Source: Paenibacillus alvei
GTDB lineage: Bacteria > Bacillota > Bacilli > Paenibacillales > NBRC-103111
Direction of reading: 5' to 3'
DNA length: 64,000 nt
Assembly (NCBI GenBank): GCA_945881905.1
Contig: CAMCVV010000007.1
Location: 1 to 64,000 of the forward strand
In this document: piece after piece, positions 42,723-51,471 of the stretch
How the letters are laid out: the number at the start of each line of letters is the position of its first letter
Numbering within the stretch: the first letter of the stretch is position 1
Made by a program: the position numbers and the translations under genes
Notes under the pieces: model-generated
Databases searched by the model: none
Told to the model about the DNA's origin: nothing
What the model saw: the letters and a program-made list of their open reading frames with translations, nothing else

Positions 42723-42896
42723 CTATTTCAATGTGATGATTTTATCTTCGATGGATTGTTTGAGTTTTTTGATAGCTCCTGTTTCAAGTTGGTGATTCTG
42801 TGGGAACTTGGACCCGGTTAAAGCGAGTGCTTCCTTGATCGTCATCTCGACACGAATCATTTCATCGCCATGAGCGATTTGTACAAATGAATTCAT
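42723..42896 (-). CDS. Small conserved-looking hypothetical protein (57 aa)
   Basis: ATG at 42896, with a perfect AAGGAGGT 6 bp upstream; stop TAG at 42723. The product starts MNSFVQIAHGDEMIRVEMTI, then KEALALTGSKFPQNHQLET, and ends in a Lys-rich helix (IKKLKQSIEDK). The ribosome site, terminator hairpin downstream and protein-like composition make it a real gene. Function and family not recognised. Confidence 0.78.
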   Translation of the reverse strand: MNSFVQIAHGDEMIRVEMTIKEALALTGSKFPQNHQLETGAIKKLKQSIEDKIITLK

Positions 42897-42990
42897 CAGT
42901 TTACCTCCTTATTCCATGAAACCATTGCTATTACTCGGTTTTAATATAACACAATATGTGAGGTATTTCAAGTAAGACACGTAAAAAATC

Positions 42991-43022
42991 AAAAAAAGAT
43001 GTTTCTTTTTAAGGAAACATCT
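42991..43022 (-). terminator. Rho-independent terminator of the AI-2E permease gene
   Basis: On the minus strand AGATGTTTC pairs with GAAACATCT around CTTAAAAA and is followed by a run of seven T residues. Confidence 0.88.
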
Positions 43023-43040
43023 CTAGGTGCAAGGCATCCA

Positions 43041-44132
43041 TCAATCCGCAGGGTACTCTTCATCGGGTTTACGAATCCACAGTTTCAAGTAGCCCTGATC
43101 AATCAACGCTTTGATCGTGATCAGTAGAATCGGAGAGATGACAAGTCCGATAACGCCAAATATAGAAACAGAAATGATGATAAACGAAAGCATGGTGAAG
43201 GCAGATACACCTAGTGATTCACCAGTGATTTTGGGTTCTAGCACTTGTCTGACAAGAATGACGAACAGAAGCAATCCACTGAGCCAGAGTGCGAGACTCA
43301 CTTGCTTAACAATCAATAAATAGATAATCCAAGGAATAAATACAGTAGACACACCTAGCAGAGGAATAATATCAAAGAATGCAGCAAGTAACGAAATCGA
43401 GAATGCATTATTTACACCGAGGAGCAATAAACTGATAAAGATCACCATAACCGTAAGTGAAACCAGGATCATTTGCGCTTTGAGGTAAGAGACGATCCCT
43501 TTGAGTACATTTTCCTTCAAAAAGAAAAAAATGGTTTTAAACGTTTTTGGTGTTTTTTCTTTAGCGATTTTTTTCCAAGCATCGATTTCGATACTTAGGA
43601 AAAAAGCAAGGATCATCCCTACCGCAAATTGAAAAATAAACGTAGAAACAGAAGTGAGCGTGCCGACTAACCCTTTTAGGAAAGTCAATACAACAGAAGA
43701 TGATTTCTCAATGATTTGCGTAGCAATTTCTTGGAATTTCTCTACATAATCAGCAGGTAAAGCGTTCATATGTCCAACGACATTTTGCACTATGACCAAT
43801 AATTGGTCTTTGAAGTCAAAGGTATATGTTTCAATTCTGATAATCAAATTACCTACTTGATTAGTAAAAATGATACCTGTTCCAATGATTGCGCCTAGAA
43901 TGAATGTTACAAAGACAAGCATCGAAATGGTCGTTGCAAGCGTCTTCGGCAGTTTCTTGCGATGTAGGAATTTAGCTAGAGGCTCTATCATAGCAAAAAT
44001 AAATAACGCCAAAAAAATAGGTGTAGCGATGCGATAGATATAACTGAATGCCAACATGAATACATAGACGGTTACTACGAGAAGTGTAATATCGAATACA
44101 GTTCTCCAGTACTTTTGATAAAATGAAATCAT
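43041..44132 (-). CDS. AI-2E (YdiK/PerM) family permease
   Basis: A 363-residue protein with seven to eight membrane helices. The C-terminal half carries the family core: a helical hairpin FDIIPLLGVSTVFIPWIIYLL, then VRQVLEPKITGESLGV, and a final hydrophobic block GVIGLVISPILL. Members include TqsA and sodium/proton antiporters of the same fold, so the substrate cannot be told. GGAGG precedes the ATG by about 6 bp, and it starts 16 bp after the methionine aminopeptidase stop, so the two are cotranscribed. A terminator follows. Confidence 0.87.
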   Translation of the reverse strand: MISFYQKYWRTVFDITLLVVTVYVFMLAFSYIYRIATPIFLALFIFAMIEPLAKFLHRKKLPKTLATTISMLVFVTFILGAIIGTGIIFTNQVGNLIIRIETYTFDFKDQLLVIVQNVVGHMNALPADYVEKFQEIATQIIEKSSSVVLTFLKGLVGTLTSVSTFIFQFAVGMILAFFLSIEIDAWKKIAKEKTPKTFKTIFFFLKENVLKGIVSYLKAQMILVSLTVMVIFISLLLLGVNNAFSISLLAAFFDIIPLLGVSTVFIPWIIYLLIVKQVSLALWLSGLLLFVILVRQVLEPKITGESLGVSAFTMLSFIIISVSIFGVIGLVISPILLITIKALIDQGYLKLWIRKPDEEYPAD

Positions 44133-44148
44133 AGGATATCCTCCATTT

Positions 44149-44895
44149 TTATTGTTGGGTTAAAATCAGTGGTCCCTCGCTTGTAATCGCTATGGTGTGC
44201 TCGTATTGTGCTGACAAACTGCCATCTAAGGTCCTTGCTGTCCAACCATCTGAATCCATCTTGGAATAATACGCACCAACATTTAACATCGGTTCGATCG
44301 TAATGACCATACCTTCTTTCAGACGGGGTCCTCGACCTGGAGGGCCATAATGGGGAACAGCCGGTTCTTCATGAATGACTTGACCTATTGCGTGACCAAT
44401 GAAATCTCTGACGACCGAAAAACCATGTGCTTCGGCATGTGTCTGAATGGCATGTGAGATGTCTCCGATGCGATTACCGACGATGGCTTGAGCAATACCT
44501 TGATAAAGCGACTCTTGGGTAACCGCAAGCAACTTCGTTGCAACTTCTGAGATATGTCCAACCGCATATGTCCATGCTGAATCTGCTAGCCATCCATCTA
44601 AGTTGACAACCATATCAATCGTTACAATATCCCCTTGAACCAAAGGTTCTTTATTCGGGAATCCATGACAGATGACATCATTAATAGATGCACATGTCGC
44701 ATACTCATATCCACGGTAACCTTTTTGTTCTGGAATAGCTCCATGATCATGCAGATACCCTTCGACGAATTGATCGATTTCCCACGTGGTGATGCCGGGA
44801 CGAATCATCCTAGCAATTTCTTGGTGACACTGCGCTAGCAGCGCTCCAGCTTTAGCCATTTTATCAATTTGTTCTTTACTTTTCATGATGATCAT
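44149..44895 (-). CDS. map: Methionine aminopeptidase, type I
   Basis: A 248-residue pita-bread-fold enzyme. The metal ligands are in IVTIDMVVNLDGWLADSAWT (Asp, Asp), the GHAIGQVIHEEPAVPHYG segment (His, Glu pocket), and the two glutamates in VITIEPML and YEHTIAIT. Reaction: removal of the N-terminal Met from nascent proteins. The first ATG at 44895 is used although the AGGAGA site is about 14 bp upstream, longer than normal; ATG three codons later is further away. It is a second-operon position, upstream of the AI-2E gene, not the usual secY-adk-map place, so it may be the second (YflG-like) copy. Confidence 0.93.
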   Translation of the reverse strand: MIIMKSKEQIDKMAKAGALLAQCHQEIARMIRPGITTWEIDQFVEGYLHDHGAIPEQKGYRGYEYATCASINDVICHGFPNKEPLVQGDIVTIDMVVNLDGWLADSAWTYAVGHISEVATKLLAVTQESLYQGIAQAIVGNRIGDISHAIQTHAEAHGFSVVRDFIGHAIGQVIHEEPAVPHYGPPGRGPRLKEGMVITIEPMLNVGAYYSKMDSDGWTARTLDGSLSAQYEHTIAITSEGPLILTQQ

Positions 44896-45114
44896 CTATT
44901 TCTGGCACTCTCCTATGATGTAAATTATAATAAAAATCAAGTTCACTCCTTTTCATAGTAAAGATATTGAGATAAAATGGCAATAGTTGTTGTGATGTTG
45001 AATGATTTCTTCGATCGGTTGAATATTGACTTGTATCCAACTCATCGGTATGATGCAAGTACACCTATAGAATCATATTGTATTAAAAATTGAACGCAGG
45101 AGTTGTAGATTCAT

Positions 45115-45417
45115 ATGAAAGCAAGAATATCTCGTAACGCAGCAAAAGTGCTGCAAAAAGAACTGCTTCATGAAGAGAACAAAGGACTGTATGTTCGAGT
45201 ACAAGTCAGCCATAGCCATGGAGATCACGCTCATTATTCATTAGGACTAGACACACCAAGTGAGGATGATGTCATCGTTGATTCCGATCATGGTATTCAG
45301 TTGCTGTTGAATCGGCTCGAACCCTTATTAGATGGAGTGCGCATTGACTATTTCTATGAACCTCAAGAAGGTTTTATGGTTACAAATCCAATTCAAGGTA
45401 ATCATGGGGATCATTAA
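45115..45417 (+). CDS. HesB/IscA-like fold protein without cluster cysteines
   Basis: A 100-residue protein with the HesB/YadR-type order: ISRNAAKVLQKELL start, YVRVQVSHSHGDHAHYSLGL beta core, and the C-terminal GVRIDYFYEPQEGFMV strand. None of the usual A-type Fe-S scaffold cysteines is present; instead there are many His residues, so it may be a Fe/metal- or ligand-binding relative (compare YneR). Its stop touches the ATG of the YuzB-like gene (TAA-ATG), so the pair is coupled. Confidence 0.72.
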   Translation: MKARISRNAAKVLQKELLHEENKGLYVRVQVSHSHGDHAHYSLGLDTPSEDDVIVDSDHGIQLLLNRLEPLLDGVRIDYFYEPQEGFMVTNPIQGNHGDH

Positions 45418-45639
45418 ATGGCTAATGACATACGGGTATGTGATAAATGCAAACACACGAAGATCAAATCCATTGTATCCAAGCTGCAAGCAATCATACC
45501 TGATGCTACGATTCGAATCGGTTGCAAATCGTATTGCGGGCCCTGTTCTCGACATGCTTTCATCTATGTCAATGGTCGTTATCTTACAGGAACGACAGAA
45601 GATGAAGTGATTCTCAAAGCGCTGAAATATATCAAATAA
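45418..45639 (+). CDS. YuzB-like protein (DUF1450)
   Basis: A 73-residue protein with cysteine pairs CDKCKH near the N-terminus and CKSYCGPCSRHAF in the middle, the UPF0349/DUF1450 pattern, and the closing YVNGRYL with a helix ending ALKYIK. The fold is thioredoxin-like; role unknown. It begins immediately after the HesB-like gene's stop, which hints at a shared redox or metal role. Confidence 0.82.
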   Translation: MANDIRVCDKCKHTKIKSIVSKLQAIIPDATIRIGCKSYCGPCSRHAFIYVNGRYLTGTTEDEVILKALKYIK

Positions 45640-45641
45640 CG

Positions 45642-46083
45642 ATGAGGGGGACACGTCTCGTGGAATTTCATCGATCACCGATCACGTATGTGAGTGAAAT
45701 ACACATCAAAGTGTTAGATCTGACAAGATCCCTTCGTTATTACCAAGACATGGTGGGATTGAAGATTCTTCATCAGACGGATCGACCTGCTTCATCGTGG
45801 GACTGGCTATCAAGTCACAGCTCGATTTGGGTCGCAAGCGATATTCATTTCTAATGGTGGCTACCATCATCATTTGGGTCTTAATACTTGGCAAGGGTTG
45901 AATGCTCTTACGCCTGAGCCATATCGTGTAGGGATCAAGCACTTTACCCTCAGGTTTGCTGATGACACAGTGAGACAGCAAATGATCTATCAGTTACGAC
46001 AAATCGGAGCTGAAGTGCATCGAAGTGGAGATATGTATTGGACAAAAGATTATTCACAGCATGAGATCAGACTGATCGTTTGA
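45642..46083 (+). pseudogene. Broken CatE-like glyoxalase/extradiol dioxygenase (VOC family)
   Basis: One frame from 45642 (or GTG 45660) codes VSEIHIKVLDLTRSLRYYQD, then MVGLKILHQTDR, the N-terminal VOC module of CatE-type proteins, and then runs out of family sequence and stops at 45854. A second frame supplies the C-terminal part: HRGTGYQVTARFGSQAIFIS, GGYHHHLGLNTWQG, and the tail ending HEIRLIV at 46083. Compared with a roughly 285-residue CatE protein, about 150 residues in the middle are missing and the join is out of frame. So an internal deletion with frameshift has killed the gene. A terminator downstream is still intact. Confidence 0.82.
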
Positions 46084-46124
46084 ATGCTAATACTTAGCTT
46101 CATATCGAGAAAAAGTATCATGTG

Positions 46125-46161
46125 AAAAAAGCGGGGATGTCGCTAAGAACCCCCGCTTTTT
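46125..46161. terminator. Bidirectional rho-independent terminator
   Basis: AAAAAGCGGGG pairs with CCCCGCTTTTT across a 14-nt loop, with A and T runs on both sides. It lies between the dead VOC gene (plus) and the tiny YjcZ-type gene (minus). Confidence 0.92.
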
Positions 46162-46193
46162 CTAACGATCTGATTGCTTGCGTGTTGATGGTT

Positions 46194-46319
46194 TTATACA
46201 AAAGTGCGCGTGACGATGACCAACAAAATAAATAGAACTAAGATGATTCCAGTTGATGTGTATAGACTTCCAAGCGCTAATCCAGGAGTAGCAGAAATAC
46301 CAGTTCCAATACAAGCCAT
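46194..46319 (-). CDS. YjcZ-type tiny sporulation membrane protein (41 aa)
   Basis: ATG at 46319, with GGAGG about 8 bp upstream; stop TAA at 46194. The 41 residues begin MACIGTGISATPGLALGSLY and end in one membrane helix with ILVLFILLVIV, the hallmark of the YjcZ/SscA group of very small proteins in spore formers, though the Gly/Tyr-rich N-terminus is replaced by a Gly/Ala/Ser one. Role in spores inferred from the family. Confidence 0.75.
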   Translation of the reverse strand: MACIGTGISATPGLALGSLYTSTGIILVLFILLVIVTRTFV

Positions 46320-46433
46320 TGGTTATTCCTCCATTCGTCTGTTTGTTGGCGACTCACTTACCTCAACATCATATGCATGTGAAACCAGAGGTGAACGAGG
46401 CTTATGCCTATTTGTCTAACTTGCGCCAATCAT

Positions 46434-47333
46434 CTAACTCGAGGGTTTACTTAACTGTCTCAACGCTTGCTCTAATGTAGGATATTTGAATTCAAATCCA
46501 TGATCTTGTAGAACTTTTGGAATGACGCGTTGCCCATCGAGAAGTAAGGTCGATAGCTCGCCAAATATGGTTTTCATGATCCAAGCCGGTACAGGAAACC
46601 AATGAGGACGTTCCAATACTTTGGCAAGAATTCGACCGAATTGATCATTCGTAACAGGATGAGGCGCAGTAGCGTTGACTGCACCCGTGATGTGCTGATC
46701 TTGGATACAAAATTCAATTAATCTCACCATATCCTCCACATGAATCCAGGAATTCCATTGTTGACCACTACCTATTTTACCACCTATACCGATACGATAA
46801 GGTAAAGCCATCTTAGGGAATGCACCACCATCATTGCCTAATACGATGCCGATGCGTATTTTCACTAAACGAACTTGCAAGATGCGATCGGCATCTTCTT
46901 CCCATTTTTGACATACGGTAGATAAGAAATCATGAATACGGTGAGGGCTTTGTTCATGGAACGTTTCAGTAAGTGAAGTACCATAGATCGACATGCCCGA
47001 AGCGTTGACGACGACATGCGGTTTTTGAGATAACGTTGCAACGAGTTGCGCAATGCGATCTGCAGCAAACAACCTGGATTGCAATATACGAGATTTGTGC
47101 GCTTGGGTCCATCGCTGATTAATGGATTCACCAGCAAGGTTAACGATGGCTTCGATTCCTTCGAGTTGATGGGGATTTGCTTTCAATTGATCCCACGTAA
47201 CGAGTTGCACATCGCTATGCTTGCTAGGCTGCCATGAACGAGAAATGATAATAATTTCGTTGCCTTGCTCGCGCAAATAACGAACTAAATGATTTCCGAT
47301 AAACCCAGTGCCACCTGTAACAGCTATTTTCAT
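46434..47333 (-). CDS. TIGR01777-family epimerase (SDR39U1/YfhF-like)
   Basis: A 299-residue NAD(P)-binding protein. The Rossmann loop is TGGTGFIG; further on come NLAGESINQRWTQAHK, VNASGMSIYG, IRIGIVLGNDGGAFPKM, SWIHVEDMVRLI and VNATAPHPVTN, all typical of this family. The last part, RVIPKVLQDHGFEFKYPTL, is the DUF1731 tail. The family has no settled substrate. A separate minus-strand gene, 79 bp downstream of the RNA methyltransferase. Confidence 0.92.
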   Translation of the reverse strand: MKIAVTGGTGFIGNHLVRYLREQGNEIIIISRSWQPSKHSDVQLVTWDQLKANPHQLEGIEAIVNLAGESINQRWTQAHKSRILQSRLFAADRIAQLVATLSQKPHVVVNASGMSIYGTSLTETFHEQSPHRIHDFLSTVCQKWEEDADRILQVRLVKIRIGIVLGNDGGAFPKMALPYRIGIGGKIGSGQQWNSWIHVEDMVRLIEFCIQDQHITGAVNATAPHPVTNDQFGRILAKVLERPHWFPVPAWIMKTIFGELSTLLLDGQRVIPKVLQDHGFEFKYPTLEQALRQLSKPSS

Positions 47334-47412
47334 ATATGATTCCTCCTTGATTTGAAAATGTGTTCTGGAAAAGATTAGCGTACCATCGCGTAGCTATTAT
47401 TGTAAATATTCA

Positions 47413-48579
47413 CTAAATACGTTTATCCTCTGTTGATTTCAATGAAGGTAGCGGTCCTAAATATTGGAGGAAGTGACACTCGATCCGACCGTTAAATAGC
47501 TTGCGTTTCTTGTTCACTTGTCGATTCATATAGCTTTCGAATTGTCGACTAGGTGTAAGCACAAACAAACTCCAAGAAGGCAGGGGTACAACTAATTCTG
47601 CGAGCTCGTGTAGCGCTAACTCGGCTTCGCGCTGGTCACCAAGTCTTTCGCCATATGGAGGATTCGTGACGAGCACACCGTAGTCACCTCGTGGACATGC
47701 GTCAGCGATCGGCTCTACGCGAAAGCTAAGCTGATTGGTGAAGCCAGCTGCACGAGCAGCTGCATGCGCAACTTCGATTGCATGGGGATCGATATCGCTT
47801 CCGACAATGTCTAGCGGCTCATCGTCGCATATGGCATCGTAGGCTTCTTCGCGTGCTTGCTCCCACATCTCGAGCGCAATAAGAGACCATTCCTCGCTTG
47901 CGAACTTTCGCCGCAAACCTGGTGCAATATTCCAACCGATCATTGCGGCTTCAATTGCAATCGTCCCTGATCCACAGAACGGATCGTACAACGGACGACC
48001 AACACGCCATCGACTCAGGAGTACCATTGCAGCAGCCATCGTTTCCTTCAATGGAGCTTCTGTCACCATCTTGCGATAACCGCGCTTATGTAAGCTAGGT
48101 CCTGTGGTATCAAGTGTCAGTGTTGCGATATTATTCAACATACTGACTTCGATGACATAGCGAGGGCCTGTTTCTTCGAACCATTCCTGGTGATATCGTT
48201 GCTTGAGGTTCTCGACGATTGCTTTTTTGACGATTCCTTGGCAAGCGGGTACACTAGATAGATCAGATTTATGTGAACGTCCATCTACGGGAAATGAAGC
48301 TTGCTCGGGAATCCATGCTGACCAATCGATAGCTTTGGTGTGATCAAACAACTCATCGAAGGTGCGCGCTTCGAATTGACCCATTTGGATGAGAATACGA
48401 TCTGCGGTGCGCAACCATAGATTTGTCCGACAGATCGCTAAGAGGTCACCTTTGAACGTAACACGACCATTTTCAACGTGCAAGTCTTCATATCCCAGTT
48501 CACGAATTTCTCGGGCAACAACGGATTCTAATCCCATAGGTACAGTAGCTATTAAATCTAAGGTATACATCGCATTCAA
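47413..48579 (-). CDS. THUMP-domain class I RNA methyltransferase (RlmL/YpsC-like)
   Basis: A 388-residue protein. The N-terminal THUMP domain (about 50-160) precedes a Rossmann methyltransferase domain with YDPFCGSGTIAIEAA, DIVGSDIDPHAIEVA and the N6/N2-type catalytic motif LVTNPPYGERLG. Bacillus YpsC and the N-terminal part of E. coli RlmL methylate 23S rRNA at N2 of a guanine. It is monocistronic or upstream of the TIGR01777 gene. Confidence 0.92.
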   Translation of the reverse strand: MNAMYTLDLIATVPMGLESVVAREIRELGYEDLHVENGRVTFKGDLLAICRTNLWLRTADRILIQMGQFEARTFDELFDHTKAIDWSAWIPEQASFPVDGRSHKSDLSSVPACQGIVKKAIVENLKQRYHQEWFEETGPRYVIEVSMLNNIATLTLDTTGPSLHKRGYRKMVTEAPLKETMAAAMVLLSRWRVGRPLYDPFCGSGTIAIEAAMIGWNIAPGLRRKFASEEWSLIALEMWEQAREEAYDAICDDEPLDIVGSDIDPHAIEVAHAAARAAGFTNQLSFRVEPIADACPRGDYGVLVTNPPYGERLGDQREAELALHELAELVVPLPSWSLFVLTPSRQFESYMNRQVNKKRKLFNGRIECHFLQYLGPLPSLKSTEDKRI

Positions 48580-48772
48580 CCATCCTGTTCATTCAGCTCA
48601 AAGTATATAGATAAGATCAACAAGTGCATCTGAAACTAACAATATTTCCTCAATTGTGTGAATGGATCAAATGCCCGATGAGGGTATCATCTTATAACTA
48701 AGCTTAACGGAGCGATTAACGAATTGCAAGGCAACAAAATGAAAGGTACCCACCTTAAAGGAGTAATGACGA

Positions 48773-49408
48773 ATGGAACCATTAAGTCCAGAAAGCTATA
48801 TCGAAACATTGTTTGTGCTTGATACACAATTAGAGCAAGTGAAAGACGCGATACGTCTACATCGTATGCCAGAAATCTCGGTTGCTGCTGGCTACGGTAG
48901 GCTTCTCACGATGCTCGTCAAGATCAGCGGTGCCAAGCATGTACTTGAAATTGGTGCATTAGGCGGCTATAGCGGATTATGCTTAGCACGAGGCTTACAG
49001 GCGGACGGCAAACTCACTTCACTCGAACGAAATGAACAGTTCGCACTTATAGCAGAGCATCATCTTATGCAGGCAGGGTTTGGGGAGCAAGTTGAATATC
49101 GCATAGGCGAAGCGTTAATTCATCTACGAGAGCTTGTAGCGATGAAGGCGCGCTTCGATCTTGTGTTTATCGATGCAGATAAAGTCAACTACCCGAATTA
49201 TCTTGAGATGTCATTGCAATTGGCGAATCCCGGTACGATTATTATTGGGGATAATACGTTCATGCATGGTAAAACAATGAATCCTCAAGAGAACAAAGCT
49301 GCGGTACTCGCGATGCGAGAGTTCAACCAACGCATTGCAACAGATCCGCGACTCGACAGCACGCTATTACCTGCTTATGATGGACTCGCGATAGCTCGAG
49401 TCAAGTAG
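48773..49408 (+). CDS. O-methyltransferase family protein (YrrM/CCoAOMT-like)
   Basis: A 211-residue SAM-dependent enzyme. SAM loop EIGALGGYSGLCLARGL, the LVFIDADKVNYPNYLEM metal/substrate motif, and IIGDNTFMHG are diagnostic for the catechol-/caffeoyl-CoA-type O-methyltransferase family; Bacillus YrrM (TrmR) methylates 5-hydroxyuridine in tRNA. AAAGGAG sits about 8 bp before the ATG. Whether this is the tRNA enzyme or a small-molecule one is open. Confidence 0.88.
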   Translation: MEPLSPESYIETLFVLDTQLEQVKDAIRLHRMPEISVAAGYGRLLTMLVKISGAKHVLEIGALGGYSGLCLARGLQADGKLTSLERNEQFALIAEHHLMQAGFGEQVEYRIGEALIHLRELVAMKARFDLVFIDADKVNYPNYLEMSLQLANPGTIIIGDNTFMHGKTMNPQENKAAVLAMREFNQRIATDPRLDSTLLPAYDGLAIARVK

Positions 49409-49469
49409 CCAAACACGTATCTGTGTTCGTTTATGTATCATAAAACATATTGGAAATCAGTGATGACTT

Positions 49470-50687
49470 TTAGCTATTACCCGAACTGTTCTTCGACAGA
49501 TCTTTCTTCCACAATCGCACATACGTCCAAGCAGCATTCACCAGCATCAACCCCGCAGCAATCAGGAACATTTCGCGAATCGAAAATACCCCATAGATCG
49601 CACCACCTATAATCGGTCCTAACATATTACCTAAACTAACTGCACTTGAATTAAACCCATAGGCAAGTGATTTCATGCCATCTGGCGCGTGGGTGTTAAT
49701 CAAGCTATTTACTGTAGGGATAAGGCCACCGATACATATCCCTAGCAGAAACCTCACGATAAATAATTGGGAAATATCTTGAACCCAGAAATGAGGAATG
49801 AACATCAATCCTGCACCAAGCAAACAGACGACTAAGATGCGCTCAGAACCGATTCGATCAGACCATCGACCGAACCATGTCGATGCAATCATGTTCGAGA
49901 ATCCAGTAATCGAAGTAACCAGCCCAGCATAGAAAGCGAGACCAGCTCCGGGACCGTGTAATTCACTTACAAGTAAAGGCATAACTGGCATCGTCATCAG
50001 TAAAGCAAATTGAATAGCAAACGTAATCGAAAACAGAACAGGCATTTGCGTGATCTTCGTTAATTGATGAAAACCTACACGTACACTCGTAGGTAGGAGA
50101 GTGGATTTCGGGCGGATAAATTCGGTTTCTTTGACAAGCCACCAAGTCAAACATGCAGCGAGAAACAACAGAATACCTGTCACATAAAAAATATAGCGAT
50201 ATCCGATCCATTCAGCTAATAAACCACCTATGAGAGGACCCATAATGATACCTGCGACGCCACCTGATTGCAAGGTTCCCAAAGCAAATCCAATGCGATC
50301 TGGAGGTGTGTTGATTGAAATAAATGATGTTGCAGCAGGGTTATATCCAGAAACAACTCCATTAAGCGTTCGCAGAATGAGCAATTGCCAAGCATTCGTC
50401 GCAAACCCCATCAACGTCATCACGATCGCCATACCAAATCCTGAACGCAACAACATGATTTTACTTCCATAACGATCTGCTAGACTTCCCCAAAGCGGTT
50501 GAAACATGAAAGAAGTCACGAAGCTTGAAGCAAAAATAAATCCTGCCCATTTGGCAATGAGATAGGGGTCTGTCAATCCTAATTCTTGCAAATAATAGGG
50601 GAGAAAAGGGACGATCATCGTCATGCTCGCCATCACAAGAAATTGTCCGAAGCACAACACCATTAAATTCAATTTCCAACGAACCAT
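49470..50687 (-). CDS. MFS multidrug-type efflux transporter
   Basis: About 405 residues, twelve membrane helices. The motif A loop GSLADRYGSKIML, motif C-like GIIMGPLIGG, and the mid-loop repeat WFGRWSDRIGSERIL place it in the drug:proton antiporter group (MdtG/Bmr-like). The start is the ATG at 50687, preceded by AGGAG; an extra 56 upstream codons open in frame would overlap the divergent coat gene. The substrate cannot be told. No regulator next to it. Confidence 0.9.
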   Translation of the reverse strand: MVRWKLNLMVLCFGQFLVMASMTMIVPFLPYYLQELGLTDPYLIAKWAGFIFASSFVTSFMFQPLWGSLADRYGSKIMLLRSGFGMAIVMTLMGFATNAWQLLILRTLNGVVSGYNPAATSFISINTPPDRIGFALGTLQSGGVAGIIMGPLIGGLLAEWIGYRYIFYVTGILLFLAACLTWWLVKETEFIRPKSTLLPTSVRVGFHQLTKITQMPVLFSITFAIQFALLMTMPVMPLLVSELHGPGAGLAFYAGLVTSITGFSNMIASTWFGRWSDRIGSERILVVCLLGAGLMFIPHFWVQDISQLFIVRFLLGICIGGLIPTVNSLINTHAPDGMKSLAYGFNSSAVSLGNMLGPIIGGAIYGVFSIREMFLIAAGLMLVNAAWTYVRLWKKDLSKNSSGNS

Positions 50688-50787
50688 GCGATCTCCTGCT
50701 TTCAAGGTAACACGTATAAGATTACTTATTATTGGCAATAATATCAAATGGTAACACCACATTAAAATTAAGAGGAGTTGTGCACGT

Positions 50788-51369
50788 ATGACATTTGGAG
50801 CACATGAAACGATGGAAGTCCATGAGAGTTTGAACGAACAAATCAACTTGATCAACCACCTATCTCTCTATGCCGAACAAGCACATAATGGACAAGTCAA
50901 GAGCCTCATCGATCGTCAAATGCAACATATGATTCAATCGTATAATCAATTAGTCAGTTATACACATAATTACCAAGCTGCACAAGCAGGATCACCGATG
51001 ACGCAAACCCAGATGATGAATAACCTAGAAAAAACATCCTATCAAGATATTCATTACGGGTTACAACAACCACCACAAGTATCGCCTCAAATGAAAGGCC
51101 GCTTCAATGATCAACAAATCTTATCAGCTCTACTTATTCTTCACAAAAACAGTGCAAAAAACGCGATGTCTGCTTCTCTAGAGTGTGCGGATCCTAATCT
51201 TAGACACATGTTGATGAATCAATCGATCGCATGCGCCAATCAAGCATTTGAAACTTTTTATATGATGAATCAACAAGGCCAATACCAAGTTCCAACGATG
51301 AATGATCAAACCGCGAAAACATTCCTGAATACGTACCAACCGATCAACGCGGTGAATCAGTTCCAATAG
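50788..51369 (+). CDS. CotF-family spore coat protein
   Basis: A 193-residue helical protein rich in Gln, Asn, Met and His. The coat-F core is seen as QILSALLILHKNSAKNAM then ECADPNLRHMLMNQSIACANQ, with a Tyr/Gln/Pro-rich C-terminus. Such proteins form the spore coat under sporulation sigma factors. AAGAGGAG lies upstream of the ATG. It is the clearest sign that this organism makes endospores. Confidence 0.9.
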   Translation: MTFGAHETMEVHESLNEQINLINHLSLYAEQAHNGQVKSLIDRQMQHMIQSYNQLVSYTHNYQAAQAGSPMTQTQMMNNLEKTSYQDIHYGLQQPPQVSPQMKGRFNDQQILSALLILHKNSAKNAMSASLECADPNLRHMLMNQSIACANQAFETFYMMNQQGQYQVPTMNDQTAKTFLNTYQPINAVNQFQ

Positions 51370-51471
51370 AAGCAAAATTCCACTTCAGGTATCATCAATC
51401 AACCATCTCTGCTTTCATTCATGATGAATAGCACAGGTGGTTGTTTGCGCAAGTGTAAGGTTATCCGCCCT

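Noticed and set aside
42994-43022. Regulatory RNA near the AI-2E gene
   Set aside because: The hairpin with T run is a simple terminator on the minus strand.
46204-46419. 71-residue plus-strand open frame
   Set aside because: Shadow of the 41-residue YjcZ-type gene on the minus strand, which has a GGAGG site and a typical membrane helix.
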